A stretch of 64,000 nt of DNA from Rossellomorea sp. y25 (GCF_038049935.1 NZ_CP145886.1:1682501-1746500), one strand, 5' to 3'; positions 33,762-43,903 are shown, numbered from the stretch's first letter. The notes: generated by a model not told the origin, from the letters alone. A program made the numbers and translations.

Positions 33762-35237
33762 ATGATTACATATAACCTGTTAGACAGCATTAAATTAAAA
33801 ACCATTTACGGTGAATTGCCTTCAGAAATAAACGAAATTCATGTCGATTCCAGAAAAGTGACAGAAGGAAGCTTGTTTGTATGTATAAGAGGCTACACAG
33901 TGGATGGACATGATTATGCACAGATGGCCGTTGAAAAAGGAGCCACCCTGATTGTTGCAGAAAAACAATTAGATATTGATTTAAATCATGCGGCATTAGT
34001 CGTAGTTAAAGACTCATTCAAAGCCTTGGCTCAATTATCCAATAAGTATTATGATTACCCTTCACAAAAGTTAACGGTTTTCGGTATAACCGGTACAAAC
34101 GGGAAGACCACAGTGAGTAACCTGATCCATTCCATCCTGAAAAAAGACAGCCGGAGCTCCGCATTATCCGGCACAATCGGCTTTAATCTAGATGGAGAAC
34201 TGCTACCGAGTGAAAACACAACCTGTGACAACTTAACGAACCAGCAGATGCTTCAAAGAGCAATCAATCGCGATATCCAGAATTTCACCCTTGAAGTATC
34301 CTCACACGGACTCGCGTTGGGGAGATTATGGGGTATCGACTTTGATGTGGTGGCTTTCACCAATTTAAGTCATGACCATTTGGATTATCATGGGACGATG
34401 GAACATTATGGATATGCGAAAGGGTTATTGTTCTCACAATTAGGTCAAGACTTACAAGATCCAAAGTACGTTGTTCTTAATGCAGATGACGAATGGTATG
34501 AGCGCTACAGCTATATGACTCCTCATGAAGTGATCAGCTATGGGCTAGAAGGGCACGCTGACTTTAAGGCAGAAGATGTAGAGTATTATAATGATTTAAC
34601 GAAGTTCACGCTGGCTTCTCCTGAAGGAAACTTTAAGGTGGAAATGAAGCTATTAGGAAAGTTCAATGTATACAATGTCCTTACAGCTATGGCTTGTCTG
34701 TATGCGAGGGGGATGGAAGTATCCAGACTGGTGGAAATTGTTCGCGACCTTCCACCTGTAAGTGGGAGAATGGAGAAGGTTGAAATGGATGCCCCCCTCT
34801 CCGTTTACATTGATTATGCACATACACCGGATGCAATCGAAAACGCCATTCAATCAGTCCTGCCGTTCAAGGAAAACAAAATCATTTTCCTCGTCGGAAC
34901 AGGAGGAAATCGTGATAAGACAAAACGTCCTACCATGGCAGAAAAAGCATCACTTGCAGACTATGTCATCTTAACGACAGATGACCCGCGATATGAAGAG
35001 TACGATAGCATACTAAAAGATCTTGAAAAAGGAATGCAGCATGACCAGTACGCTTTAATCGGGGATCGTGCCGAAGCGGTTAAGCATGCAGTGGAGGTTA
35101 GTGAACCGGGGGATATTATCATCTTTGCCGGTAAGGGTCATGAGGATTATCAAATCATCGAAAATACGAAATATCCTCATAGTGACAAGGATATTGCGAT
35201 AGAAGAAAGCAAGTTGAAGTACGGTATAACTGAATAA
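33762..35237 (+). CDS. murE: UDP-MurNAc-tripeptide synthetase (MurE), lone copy
   Basis: The 491-residue Mur ligase has the ATP loop GITGTNGKTTVSNL, HDHLDYHGTM, and the substrate motif DDPR (TTDDPRYEEYDS). Arg in this motif reads meso-diaminopimelate in MurE enzymes, whereas the lysine type has a different residue, so this should add m-DAP (variant of the common DNPR). It is not next to mraY, murD or other dcw genes, which suggests a second, non-cluster copy. A GAGGTAAGC site precedes the ATG and a terminator follows. Confidence 0.9.
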   Translation: MITYNLLDSIKLKTIYGELPSEINEIHVDSRKVTEGSLFVCIRGYTVDGHDYAQMAVEKGATLIVAEKQLDIDLNHAALVVVKDSFKALAQLSNKYYDYPSQKLTVFGITGTNGKTTVSNLIHSILKKDSRSSALSGTIGFNLDGELLPSENTTCDNLTNQQMLQRAINRDIQNFTLEVSSHGLALGRLWGIDFDVVAFTNLSHDHLDYHGTMEHYGYAKGLLFSQLGQDLQDPKYVVLNADDEWYERYSYMTPHEVISYGLEGHADFKAEDVEYYNDLTKFTLASPEGNFKVEMKLLGKFNVYNVLTAMACLYARGMEVSRLVEIVRDLPPVSGRMEKVEMDAPLSVYIDYAHTPDAIENAIQSVLPFKENKIIFLVGTGGNRDKTKRPTMAEKASLADYVILTTDDPRYEEYDSILKDLEKGMQHDQYALIGDRAEAVKHAVEVSEPGDIIIFAGKGHEDYQIIENTKYPHSDKDIAIEESKLKYGITE

Positions 35238-35251
35238 TCTTAAACGGAGTA

Positions 35252-35288
35252 GCAGACCAATATGACAGATGTTGGTCTGCTTTTTTAT
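35252..35288 (+). terminator. Terminator of murE
   Basis: AGCAGACCAA and TTGGTCTGCT pair around TATGACAGATG, then TTTTTT. Confidence 0.9.
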
Positions 35289-35349
35289 ATGTACATAGAC
35301 GACTTTCTTAAACTTTGGTAAATTTAACTATATATTAAATGATGAGAGA

Positions 35350-36411
35350 ATGAAGCTAATGAGATTTTCGTTGTACTTGAATGATTATGAAACAGAGAAG
35401 TTGTTTTCTACTTTGAGGTGGCTGTTTGTTGTGATCGCTACTCTTATATTTTACGTACCTCCCTTTTCTGATAATATCACTACCAATAAAGAGGTCTTTC
35501 CCTTTTTATTAGTATCCGGGGTCATCTATATGCTTGTGACTCAAATTGCACTTATTCGGGCCAGGGATGATAAAAGAAGTCTCCAATTCATCTTAAAGGC
35601 GGGGATAATGTTCGATTTCCTGGCATTAATCTGGCTGATGTTTTTATCAGAAGGGATACATAGTCCGCTTTACCCGATTTCAATATTGTTTGTCATGCAT
35701 GCAACGATTTATTGGAGAACCAAAGGAGCCCTCATTTCCCTTGCTGTATTTAGCCTGGCATATCTTTTGATGGGGACCGTGACCGTCAACTTAAGCGAAT
35801 TCCAACATTATTTCACTCTTTCTATTAATTTGTTTTTCCTTTGGATCATCGGTCTTTTTGGGGCGTTGATCATGCTACGGGAGCGTGCTCATTATGCGCA
35901 AAAGGAAGCCTATCATCATCTCGCCCATAGAGATTATTTGTCTGGCTTATTCAATCAGCTATCATTTCAGGAAAAGTTTAGAAAGAAACTGGATGAGAAT
36001 GAATCCTTCACTATACTCCTTGGAGACATCGATGATTTCAAAAAAGTGAATGATGAATTAGGACATTTAACAGGGGATGAAGTCATTCGAAAGGTAGGGG
36101 AAGTTTTTCGTACCCTCTCTGAGATATATAAGGGACAGGCATTTCGATATGGAGGAGAAGAATTTGTCATCCTATTGCCTCATATGGATGACCATGTTAT
36201 CCATCAGTTTTTAAAAGAGTTATACAGCCGGTTGGAGTCCTTACAGCCTCTGCCGATTTCCATGAGTTTCGGTCAAGCTGAAACGACTGAAGCGAATGAC
36301 CCGGAAGAGCTTATCGCACTCGCCGATCAAAGACTTTATGCAGCAAAGAAATCAGGGAAAAGAAGAACCTGTCTGTCAAATGATGAGTTGTTCACTCCAT
36401 CAGCAGTCTAG
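35350..36411 (+). CDS. Membrane-bound GGDEF diguanylate cyclase
   Basis: The 353-residue protein has six predicted membrane segments (residues ~20-180) followed by a GGDEF domain with LGDIDDFKKVNDELGH and the signature RYGGEEF. This makes c-di-GMP from two GTP. The RxxD inhibitory site expected just ahead of GGEEF is absent, so product inhibition at that site is unlikely. The sensory membrane part resembles the MASE-like group but I cannot assign a ligand. It is monocistronic. Confidence 0.9.
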   Translation: MKLMRFSLYLNDYETEKLFSTLRWLFVVIATLIFYVPPFSDNITTNKEVFPFLLVSGVIYMLVTQIALIRARDDKRSLQFILKAGIMFDFLALIWLMFLSEGIHSPLYPISILFVMHATIYWRTKGALISLAVFSLAYLLMGTVTVNLSEFQHYFTLSINLFFLWIIGLFGALIMLRERAHYAQKEAYHHLAHRDYLSGLFNQLSFQEKFRKKLDENESFTILLGDIDDFKKVNDELGHLTGDEVIRKVGEVFRTLSEIYKGQAFRYGGEEFVILLPHMDDHVIHQFLKELYSRLESLQPLPISMSFGQAETTEANDPEELIALADQRLYAAKKSGKRRTCLSNDELFTPSAV

Positions 36412-36417
36412 AATGAA

Positions 36418-36452
36418 AAGAAGCTGTCCACCTAGAGGACAGCTTCTTTAAT
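36418..36452. terminator. Bidirectional terminator GGDEF / nupC
   Basis: AAAGAAGCTGTCC-ACCTAG(A)-GGACAGCTTCTTT perfect stem between convergent genes. Confidence 0.92.
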
Positions 36453-36463
36453 AATCAAATCGA

Positions 36464-37690
36464 TTATACAAACATACCAGCTATTGCAGCGCTTAGTAAT
36501 GAAGCGAGTGCACCGGCAATGACGGCTTTTAATCCTAATCGGGCAATATCCCCTCTGCGGTCAGGGGCAAGGTTACCAAGTCCACCAAGTAAAATACCCA
36601 ATGAAGAAAGGTTCGCAAATCCACAAAGAGCGAAGGAGATGATGGCTACCGCTTTATCCGATAAGTTCCCGATTTCAGGAGCAAACGCGGAATAAGCAAC
36701 GAATTCGTTGATGACAAGCTTTTGTCCAATGAAGTTTCCGGCGATGACTGCTTCACTCCAAGGTACTCCAATCGCAAATGCAAGTGGAGCAAAAGCATAT
36801 CCAAGTAAGAGTTCAAGTGAAAGGCTGTCAAAACCGAACCAACCACCTACAAATCCGAGTAAACCATTAATAAGGGCAACGAGTGCAATAAATGCAAGTA
36901 GCATTGCACCGATATTTAAAGCTAATTGAAGCCCGACGCTGGCACCTTTAGCCGCTGCATCGATGACATTTGCCGAATCAGAATCCGCTTCCATATCAAG
37001 CTCTTTTGGTTCAGGTGTATTATCTGTCTCAGGTACAAATAACTTTGCCAATACGAGTCCTGCAGGAGCTGCCATGAAGCTTGCTGCCAATAAATATTCC
37101 AAAGGAACGCCCAGTAAGGAATACCCGACTAATACGGAACCCGCAACGGAAGCAAGTCCACCTGTCATGACTGCGAAAAGTTCCGATTCAGTCATTTTAG
37201 ATAGATAAGGCCTTACTACTAACGGGGCTTCAGTTTGTCCGACAAAAATATTCGCTGCTGCAGACAGTGACTCGGCCTTTCTTGTTCCTAAAAGCTTTGC
37301 CAATCCGCCACCTAAAATTTTGATGAAAAACTGCATGATTTTAAGATAGTAAAGGACTGAAATTAACGCAGAAAAGAAAATAACGACTGGAAGGACATTA
37401 AACGCAAAAATAAACGCAATATTGGATTCTTCCGTATAAAGACCACCGAAAAGGAAGGTGATACCTTCGTTTGAATAATTGATTATAGCGTTGACACCTT
37501 GAGTCAACCATTTAAGAGAACTTTGACCCCAAGAAGTTTCTAACACGACAAAAGCGAAAAATAACTGTATAGCTAGTCCTCCAAGGACGGTTCTGAAATT
37601 AATACGCTTTTTGTTCGTAGAAAATGCAAAAGCAATTCCCAGAACGACAATGATACCCATGATACCCCATAAATATTGCACTTCTTTCAC
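36464..37690 (-). CDS. nupC: Concentrative nucleoside transporter NupC
   Basis: The 408-residue protein is a CNT-family sodium- or proton-nucleoside symporter with about ten spans. The re-entrant motif [19 protein letters not shown] and NEFVAYSAF near the C-terminus, which form the nucleoside site, are intact. The upstream divergent region contains a palindrome TCAGACGTCTGA and a weak cre-like site, so control by a GntR-like factor and CcpA is possible but unproven. Confidence 0.93.
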   Translation of the reverse strand: MKEVQYLWGIMGIIVVLGIAFAFSTNKKRINFRTVLGGLAIQLFFAFVVLETSWGQSSLKWLTQGVNAIINYSNEGITFLFGGLYTEESNIAFIFAFNVLPVVIFFSALISVLYYLKIMQFFIKILGGGLAKLLGTRKAESLSAAANIFVGQTEAPLVVRPYLSKMTESELFAVMTGGLASVAGSVLVGYSLLGVPLEYLLAASFMAAPAGLVLAKLFVPETDNTPEPKELDMEADSDSANVIDAAAKGASVGLQLALNIGAMLLAFIALVALINGLLGFVGGWFGFDSLSLELLLGYAFAPLAFAIGVPWSEAVIAGNFIGQKLVINEFVAYSAFAPEIGNLSDKAVAIISFALCGFANLSSLGILLGGLGNLAPDRRGDIARLGLKAVIAGALASLLSAAIAGMFV

Positions 37691-37747
37691 CTCTTCAAAA
37701 TTTAAGTTTGTAACTTGATGCTTTCGGTTTTTTATTTTACAATTCTT

Positions 37748-37759
37748 TCAGACGTCTGA
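37748..37759. promoter_or_regulatory. Palindromic operator-like site
   Basis: TCAGACGTCTGA is a perfect 12-bp palindrome in the nupC/yueH-like divergent region. The regulator is unknown. Confidence 0.4.
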
Positions 37760-37853
37760 CAACCTACAATTACACGAATTTAGTGAAGTTGTACGGACAA
37801 CATCGTCTTTAGTATGCGCCAATAAAGCGTTTTCATGAAAGGGGATACAAATT

Positions 37854-38087
37854 ATGAAGATCAGAAAAAATTTTTTGGAAGGCTTGGAACAAAAAGTATA
37901 TATATATGAAAACAAGAAAGAAGAGCTCATATTAATTGCGGTGCCGTGTATTCAATGGTCTTATTCTTTTACCTATGAAGAGGAAGATATACACACAAAA
38001 TTATTCCATTCATTACAGGAGAGGGTTTCAGGAGAGACAGCAACCACCTTAAGTTCCCGGATTGTTCAGTGGACACGTGAGATGTAA
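37854..38087 (+). CDS. yueH: YueH-family small protein
   Basis: The 77-residue protein has a single compact domain: RKNFLEGLEQKVYIYENKKEE (split near residue 20), LIAVPCIQWSYSFTYEEED, and a C-terminal SSRIVQWTREM. It agrees in length and these segments with the YueH family of Bacillus, whose function is unknown. GAAAGGGGA precedes the ATG. It is divergent from nupC. Confidence 0.72.
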   Translation: MKIRKNFLEGLEQKVYIYENKKEELILIAVPCIQWSYSFTYEEEDIHTKLFHSLQERVSGETATTLSSRIVQWTREM

Positions 38088-38238
38088 GAGATAATGTAAG
38101 GCGAATACGGTCCCATTCACACTGATAGAAGATGATCAGTAAAGCTACCGAATTTACCAGGGTTTTGATTCTTTGTTGCATTGTCACTTTAGAACGAATA
38201 TGATGAGAAAGTGATAATGACGAGAAAGGGTTTTATGA

Positions 38239-39807
38239 ATGAAAATAGACTTTATACAGGAAGTTCAGTCAAGACGAACTTTCGCTATTATTTCCCACCC
38301 GGATGCTGGGAAAACAACATTAACAGAGCAACTTCTTCTTTTTGGAGGAGCAATTCGAGCAGCTGGAACTGTAAAAGGAAAGAAATCAGGAAAGTTTGCA
38401 ACATCTGACTGGATGGAAATTGAGAAGCAGAGAGGGATTTCGGTCACTTCTTCTGTGATGGCATTCGACTATGATGATTATCGGGTGAATATCCTTGATA
38501 CACCAGGTCACCAAGACTTTTCTGAAGATACGTATAGAACCTTGATGGCTGTTGATAGCGCGGTTATGATCATTGATTCAGCCAAAGGGATCGAGGCGCA
38601 AACCTTAAAGCTTTTCAAAGTTTGCCGCATGAGAGGGATACCGATCTTCACCTTCATTAATAAGCTCGACCGTCAAGGACGTGAGCCTTTAGAATTATTG
38701 GAAGAGCTTGAAGAAGTATTGGGAATTCAATCCTACCCGATGAATTGGCCGATAGGGATGGGGAAAGAATTTTTAGGAATCTATGATCGATTCCATAATC
38801 GAATTGAGCAATTCCGTGTAGACGATGAAGATCGCTTTATACCTTTAAACGATGAAGGTGAAATTGAAGGCCAGCATCCTCTTAAGGATAGCAATCTATA
38901 CGACCAAACGCTTGAAGATGTTTTGCTTCTGAACGAAGCAGGAAACCAATTTTCCCGTGAACGGATAGCGAATGGAGAGCTTTCTCCTGTCTTCTTCGGC
39001 AGTGCATTAACCAATTTTGGCGTTCAAACGTTTCTTGAAACATATTTACAGTTTGCACCGTCTCCACAGCCAAGGAATTCTGACGCAGGCGAGATTGAAC
39101 CGACGGCAGAGGAATTCTCTGGATTCGTATTTAAGATTCAAGCCAATATGAATCCTGCTCACCGTGACCGGATTGCATTTGTCCGCATTTGTTCAGGTCA
39201 ATTTGAAAGAGGGATGACTGTTAACCTTTCTCGCACAGGTAAATCCATTAAGCTTGCTCAGTCTACACAATTTCTTGCAGATGATCGAAGTACTGTAAAT
39301 GAAGCTGTGAGTGGAGATATCATTGGGGTATATGACACGGGTACGTATCAAATCGGTGATACACTAGTGCAAGGAAAACAAGGATTCCAGTATGAAAAGC
39401 TCCCTCAATTTACTCCAGAACTTTTTGTTCGTGTTACAGCTAAGAACGTAATGAAACAGAAACACTTTCAAAAAGGAATTCTTCAACTGGTACAAGAAGG
39501 AGCCATTCAATATTATAAGACTCGCACGGAAGATATCATTCTTGGTGCAGTCGGGCAGCTTCAGTTTGAAGTATTCGAGCACAGAATGAAAAATGAGTAC
39601 AACGTTGATGTCAAAATGGAACCGATTGGATCAAAAATTGCAAGATGGATTGAAAATGAAGAAGATGTTAAGGAAACAATGTCGAGCTCTCGAAGCATGC
39701 TGGTGAAAGATCGTCATGACAACCTGGTCTTCTTGTTTGAAAATGATTTTGCCATGAGATGGTTCAATGATAAAAATCCTGATATACGATTATACAGTTT
39801 AATGTAA
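38239..39807 (+). CDS. prfC: Peptide chain release factor 3
   Basis: The 522-residue GTPase has G1 [13 protein letters not shown]2/G3 [12 protein letters not shown] and [12 protein letters not shown], and [10 protein letters not shown] as G4. It removes RF1 and RF2 from ribosomes after peptide release. Its length and C-terminal domain III ([17 protein letters not shown]) are normal. Many Bacilli lack or have prfC irregularly; here it is complete. Confidence 0.95.
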   Translation: MKIDFIQEVQSRRTFAIISHPDAGKTTLTEQLLLFGGAIRAAGTVKGKKSGKFATSDWMEIEKQRGISVTSSVMAFDYDDYRVNILDTPGHQDFSEDTYRTLMAVDSAVMIIDSAKGIEAQTLKLFKVCRMRGIPIFTFINKLDRQGREPLELLEELEEVLGIQSYPMNWPIGMGKEFLGIYDRFHNRIEQFRVDDEDRFIPLNDEGEIEGQHPLKDSNLYDQTLEDVLLLNEAGNQFSRERIANGELSPVFFGSALTNFGVQTFLETYLQFAPSPQPRNSDAGEIEPTAEEFSGFVFKIQANMNPAHRDRIAFVRICSGQFERGMTVNLSRTGKSIKLAQSTQFLADDRSTVNEAVSGDIIGVYDTGTYQIGDTLVQGKQGFQYEKLPQFTPELFVRVTAKNVMKQKHFQKGILQLVQEGAIQYYKTRTEDIILGAVGQLQFEVFEHRMKNEYNVDVKMEPIGSKIARWIENEEDVKETMSSSRSMLVKDRHDNLVFLFENDFAMRWFNDKNPDIRLYSLM

Positions 39808-39812
39808 ATTAT

Positions 39813-39852
39813 GTAAGCACCCCCTAGAATTTGATCTGGAGGGGTGCTTTTA
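39813..39852 (+). terminator. Terminator of prfC
   Basis: TAAGCACCCC and GGGGTGCTTTTAG arms around a 15-base loop. Confidence 0.85.
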
Positions 39853-40017
39853 GTTTTTAGGTTCTCGGAATTCCGTGTAAAGCCTGGATTCATTTGAGCT
39901 AGTACCATTATCTAGTGAATTTCTCCTGATATAAAGGTTGATTAGTGGTGTTTTTTGGGTAAAAAGCCTTATTATATAAATATAGGATATAATTTCATAT
40001 AAGGGAGAGAGTTGATA

Positions 40018-41046
40018 GTGAAAATCGCTTGTGCAAATTGCACTGTAACCATGAAGTATCTCGATGCAGGGTGCTTTTTTTTACATAATGATCAAAATCA
40101 TTCCGTGCCATTGAATGGATATTCGACGCGATTAGAAGATGGTACATATGTTTTTCTATATGAAAATCTGAATGTACTATACGAAAAGCTTGTGAGGGTA
40201 GAGGATTTACTGGAAGAGTATGGATGGAAGTGCAGCATAAATGATATAGATCAGCCCAGACCATTCATGGCAGTAGGCAAATTCATGCTGTTAATGAAAC
40301 ATAGAGAGATGATAGAGATGATTCAGGGTGGAAATTTCACAAGTCATCTTCAACCAATCATTGATTTAAGCGATTACAGTCTCTTGGGTTATGAATCTCT
40401 TTTGCGGGCAGGGGACCAGTCAAAAAAAATTAATCCCGGACAATTATTTGAAGTTGCCGCCATCACGGGCTTTCATTCCATGTTAGACCAGAAAGCAAGG
40501 AAATCGGCTATCGAATGCCGTGTAGGTCAGGTGAATCCAGGTATTAAAAGTTTTATTAATTTCCTTCCTTCCACGATCTATAATCCTGAATTTTGTTTAC
40601 GCCATACCTTTCAGATTGTGAACGAAATTGGTGTGAATCCCGAGGATCTTGTATTCGAAGTGGTTGAAACAGAAAAGATTGAGGATGTGGAGCATCTAAA
40701 ATCCGTCCTTGATGTATATAAGCGTGAAGGAATGAAAGTGGCGCTTGATGATGTTGGATCCGGTTTTGCCACAGTTGAAATGCTGACTCTCCTAAAACCG
40801 GACTATGTGAAAATTGATCGATCCTTTATCAATCATTGTGATAGACTTGCTGAAAATCAGGAGTTTTTACGGAAAGTCATGAAGATTGCTAAGGAGTTAA
40901 ATATCCTTGTATTAGCAGAAGGAATAGAGAGGGAAGAAGAATTGCTTTTTTGTAAAGAAATCGGTGTTCATTATGCACAAGGTTATTTCATAGGAAAGCC
41001 GGCCCAACAAGCAGTAGAACCATTTGCCGATTCTCTATTTGTATAA
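40018..41046 (+). CDS. EAL-domain c-di-GMP phosphodiesterase
   Basis: The 342-residue protein has an N-terminal ~90-residue region beginning KIACANCTVTM (C-x2-C) and an EAL domain in which E-S-L (GYESLLRAG) replaces E-A-L. Other catalytic residues are kept: FINFLP, FEVVETEKIE, ALDDVGSG, VKIDRSFI, LAEGIEREEE and AQGYFIGKP. An active phosphodiesterase that linearises c-di-GMP is therefore expected. GTG at 40018 is preferred to TTG at 40012 by its spacing from AAGGGAGA. It is soluble. Confidence 0.88.
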   Translation: MKIACANCTVTMKYLDAGCFFLHNDQNHSVPLNGYSTRLEDGTYVFLYENLNVLYEKLVRVEDLLEEYGWKCSINDIDQPRPFMAVGKFMLLMKHREMIEMIQGGNFTSHLQPIIDLSDYSLLGYESLLRAGDQSKKINPGQLFEVAAITGFHSMLDQKARKSAIECRVGQVNPGIKSFINFLPSTIYNPEFCLRHTFQIVNEIGVNPEDLVFEVVETEKIEDVEHLKSVLDVYKREGMKVALDDVGSGFATVEMLTLLKPDYVKIDRSFINHCDRLAENQEFLRKVMKIAKELNILVLAEGIEREEELLFCKEIGVHYAQGYFIGKPAQQAVEPFADSLFV

Positions 41047-41098
41047 GGAAAGGTGACCTCACTTCTACGAAGAGAGGCATTTTTTTATAAAAAGGTAG

Positions 41099-41126
41099 TT
41101 GACATATTTTAAGACGATGATAAAAT
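41099..41126 (+). promoter_or_regulatory. Candidate promoter of the T-box leader
   Basis: TTGACA (41099-41104) and TAAAAT (41121-41126) are 16 bases apart; a TATAAT at 41132 is an alternative -10. Confidence 0.5.
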
Positions 41127-41228
41127 ACTAGTATAATTACTTTAGTGCATAAAAGCTTAAAAGCGTTTAAGAGCGAAAGAACTTGATGCCCTTTCTAATT
41201 CTTAGCGCTTAATCACATATCTTTGTCT

Positions 41229-41503
41229 TGAGCAACGCAGTAGGAAATAGGTAGACAGCAATCAGAGACTAGGCGGCAGGTGAAAGCTTAGGTCCATTAT
41301 TTCTGAATTACATTGCTTATAAACCCTCTAAGTAAATGAGGCTTTATCCAAAGACAAACCTTTATGAAGTGGGAATAATAGATTGTCATACATTCATGAA
41401 TAGTCATGAATGGGCTGAGGGAATGTATGACAATAGGTTTATTCCAATTAGGGTGGTAACGCGGAGAACTCTTCGTCCCTATTCGGGATGGAGGGTTCTT
41501 TTT
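41229..41503 (+). promoter_or_regulatory. T-box leader, probably tyrosine (TAC specifier)
   Basis: Stem I runs from about GAGCAACGCAGTAGG (41230) to ACATTGC (41316), with specifier-loop sequence GAATTACA. Codon TAC at 41309-41311 is followed by the usual purine, pointing to tRNA-Tyr. The T-box AGGGTGGTAACGCGG (41450-41464) has a TGGT bulge that can pair with an ACCA 3' end. A terminator (41465-41503) completes the switch: uncharged tRNA-Tyr should turn on the transporter downstream. Confidence 0.88.
41465..41503 (+). terminator. T-box terminator
   Basis: AGAACTCTTCGTCCC and GGGATGGAGGGTTCT pair around TATTC, then TTTTT; mutually exclusive with the antiterminator. Confidence 0.85.
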
Positions 41504-41557
41504 GTTGTTCTTTCTATTCCAATTCATCAATTTCAACTTAGAGAAGGAAGTGTTACT

Positions 41558-42964
41558 ATGTTAAACATTCAAAGCGTAAACAAACCAACCGTTAAAGAAG
41601 CTTCAGCGGTATTACTCGCTATACTGGGGATGATTAGTGTCAGTATTATCGTACTCGAATCAGTCCCTCATATTCCGATCATTTTTTCACTCTTTTTTCT
41701 CATGATATATGGACTTATTCGAAAAGTTAAATTCAAAGAGATTGAACAAGGAATGATTGTTGGGGCACAAGGTGGCTTAGGGGCTATTTTACTCTTTTTC
41801 TTCATTGGTCTTCTTGTGAGCAGCTGGTTACTCAGTGGAACCATTCCTACCTTGATGTTCTATGGATTTGAATTTGTTACTCCCAACTATTTTTATGCGA
41901 TTGCCTTTTTGCTTACTTCCTTAAGCGGCATCGTGATTGGAAGTTCATTGACGACGGCGGCAACCATAGGTGTAGCACTTATCGGAATTGGTGAAGCGAT
42001 GGGATTATCCATGAGCATTACGGCAGGGGCGATTGTTTCAGGAGCCTTTTTTGGAGATAAGATGTCCCCATTATCAGACACAACGAATCTTGCTTCTTCT
42101 ATTGTAAAGGTAGATTTATTTACCCATATTCGCAATATGGCTTGGACAACCGTTCCTGCTTTTATCATTACGCTCATCGTATTCGGATTCTTATCACCGG
42201 AAACAAGTGATGTCAACTTATCACAGCTGAAATCCCTGCAGGAAGGCTTAAGTCAAACCGGCCTCATTCATTGGTATAGTCTCATACCTGTATTATTGCT
42301 GATTGTTTTAATCGTATTTAAAACCCCTGCCTTATTAACACTGGCAATCAATATAGCGGTCTCGATCGGAATATCATTCTTACATGGATCCTTGAAGCTG
42401 AACGAACTGTTCCAGGTGTTATTTGCAGGGTATGAGTCAAAAACGGGTGTGGAATCCATCGACTCGCTTTTAACAAGAGGAGGGGTCAACAGCATGATGT
42501 TCACGATTTCCCTTGTTATCCTTTCTTTAAGCCTGGGTGGAATACTATTTAAGCTTGGCATTATTCCTGTGTTACTTGATAAAGTCTCAACGATCATTCA
42601 ATCAGGAAGAAGAACGATCCTTTCAACGGCTTTATCAGCCATTGGTATCAACCTGGTTGTCGGGGAGCAGTATTTGTCCATCCTATTGACGGGAGAAGCC
42701 TTTCAATCACAATATAAGAAACTTGGGTTACATCCTAAAAACTTATCACGTACGTTAGAAGATGCTGGAACAGTCATTAACCCGTTAGTACCATGGAGTG
42801 TATGCGGCATCTTCCTAACCGATGTATTAGGTGTCTCCACGCTTGAATATTTACCGTTTGCAATCTTTTGTCTCATTTCTCCAGTTATAACTATTCTTTA
42901 TGGATTTACCGGCTGGACCATAGAAAAAGAACAAACTGAACCGAAGCCAATTGCATCAAACTAA
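41558..42964 (+). CDS. NhaC-family antiporter, probably tyrosine-linked (YheL-like)
   Basis: The 468-residue protein has ~11 spans and NhaC-family motifs: SSLTTAATIGVALIGIGEAMG (split) and SGAFFGDKMSPLSDTTNLAS. Members of this family exchange sodium for an organic substrate or proton. The upstream tyrosine-type T-box indicates that it moves tyrosine (or a tyrosine-related compound), as for the YheL group. GAGAAGGAAG before ATG 41558 decides the start; the frame is open back to 41336, but that part is the T-box RNA and is not coding. Confidence 0.88.
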   Translation: MLNIQSVNKPTVKEASAVLLAILGMISVSIIVLESVPHIPIIFSLFFLMIYGLIRKVKFKEIEQGMIVGAQGGLGAILLFFFIGLLVSSWLLSGTIPTLMFYGFEFVTPNYFYAIAFLLTSLSGIVIGSSLTTAATIGVALIGIGEAMGLSMSITAGAIVSGAFFGDKMSPLSDTTNLASSIVKVDLFTHIRNMAWTTVPAFIITLIVFGFLSPETSDVNLSQLKSLQEGLSQTGLIHWYSLIPVLLLIVLIVFKTPALLTLAINIAVSIGISFLHGSLKLNELFQVLFAGYESKTGVESIDSLLTRGGVNSMMFTISLVILSLSLGGILFKLGIIPVLLDKVSTIIQSGRRTILSTALSAIGINLVVGEQYLSILLTGEAFQSQYKKLGLHPKNLSRTLEDAGTVINPLVPWSVCGIFLTDVLGVSTLEYLPFAIFCLISPVITILYGFTGWTIEKEQTEPKPIASN

Positions 42965-42984
42965 CATATTATTAAGAGGAAATA

Positions 42985-43050
42985 AAAAGGACTGTCCTGG
43001 TCATTCATCGAATTTTTTCTAAAAGATGAATTATCCAGAGGGCAGTCCTT
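42985..43050. terminator. Bidirectional terminator
   Basis: AAAAGGACTGTCC...GGGCAGTCCTTTT encloses an inner ATTCATC...GATGAAT stem between convergent genes. Confidence 0.85.
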
Positions 43051-43903
43051 TTCGTGTGATTTCAACATAATTTGGGAAATGATGATTGTAATAATATCCG
43101 CCTAGTGTAATCATTGAAAAATGAAAAAGGGGAAGAACCATCATCATGATTGGATTCTTTAATAGCAACACACCTTCTTGGACCATGAATACTTCTATGG
43201 TTAACAGGAAAAGGATGGTCAACAGAGCATATGGCTTATCCTTATTTCTAAAGAAGATAACCAGTGTATAAAAGTAGGTGGTAAACCAAATGTATATCGC
43301 ATTTCCCGCAATCAAATCCCGTGTAGGATTAGAGAAATGATTCATTGGGAGGATATAAAGTTCCAACAGGGAAGAAAGAATCCAGGCAAATGAAAGGGAG
43401 ACGGTCGACAGAGCAAAAAACAAGGTAATGAATAGTACATAGTGATTAGGATCATTTTCGAGCAGCTTCCACCACACCTTAGACAGTATGACAGAAAGGA
43501 TTAGGAAAAATGATGTGTAATACGATTGCCACCAATGGTGTTCGTACAAATTTGAATAGGTGAACCATATTTCAATGAGAAAGAATAAACCAATGATCAA
43601 GGCAATCCGGGTTATTTTCAAATGATAGACAACAATGTAAGTAAGGGCGATCGGAACGGAAAAAGCCTGTGAACTAATCGACCCCAATACACTATCATTG
43701 TAATTATTCGATAAAATATGGGGATGATACGTATAGCTGTTAAGTAAAACAAAGATGATATATTCGAATACATAGGCTAATCCGGAAATGAAAAGCCAAA
43801 ACAATAAAATCTGAGCAGAAATATGACGGTTCTTAATCACTATGAAGGTTAACAGGAAGATGCTGATAAGACTAAGGGATACAAATGGAACCCAATTCGC
43901 CAT
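43031..43903 (-). CDS. Polytopic membrane protein of unknown function
   Basis: The 290-residue protein has about eight membrane spans and aromatic-rich loops (NLYEHHWWQSYYTSFF, MNHFSNPTRDLIAGN). I recognise no family motif and cannot give a substrate. It stops at a bidirectional terminator and is divergent from the RND exporter with 193 bases between. Confidence 0.75.
   Translation of the reverse strand: MANWVPFVSLSLISIFLLTFIVIKNRHISAQILLFWLFISGLAYVFEYIIFVLLNSYTYHPHILSNNYNDSVLGSISSQAFSVPIALTYIVVYHLKITRIALIIGLFFLIEIWFTYSNLYEHHWWQSYYTSFFLILSVILSKVWWKLLENDPNHYVLFITLFFALSTVSLSFAWILSSLLELYILPMNHFSNPTRDLIAGNAIYIWFTTYFYTLVIFFRNKDKPYALLTILFLLTIEVFMVQEGVLLLKNPIMMMVLPLFHFSMITLGGYYYNHHFPNYVEITRKGLPSG

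Noticed and set aside
41336..41557. N-terminal extension of the NhaC-family protein
   Set aside because: This stretch is the T-box antiterminator and terminator RNA; the good ribosome binding site lies at 41541-41550.
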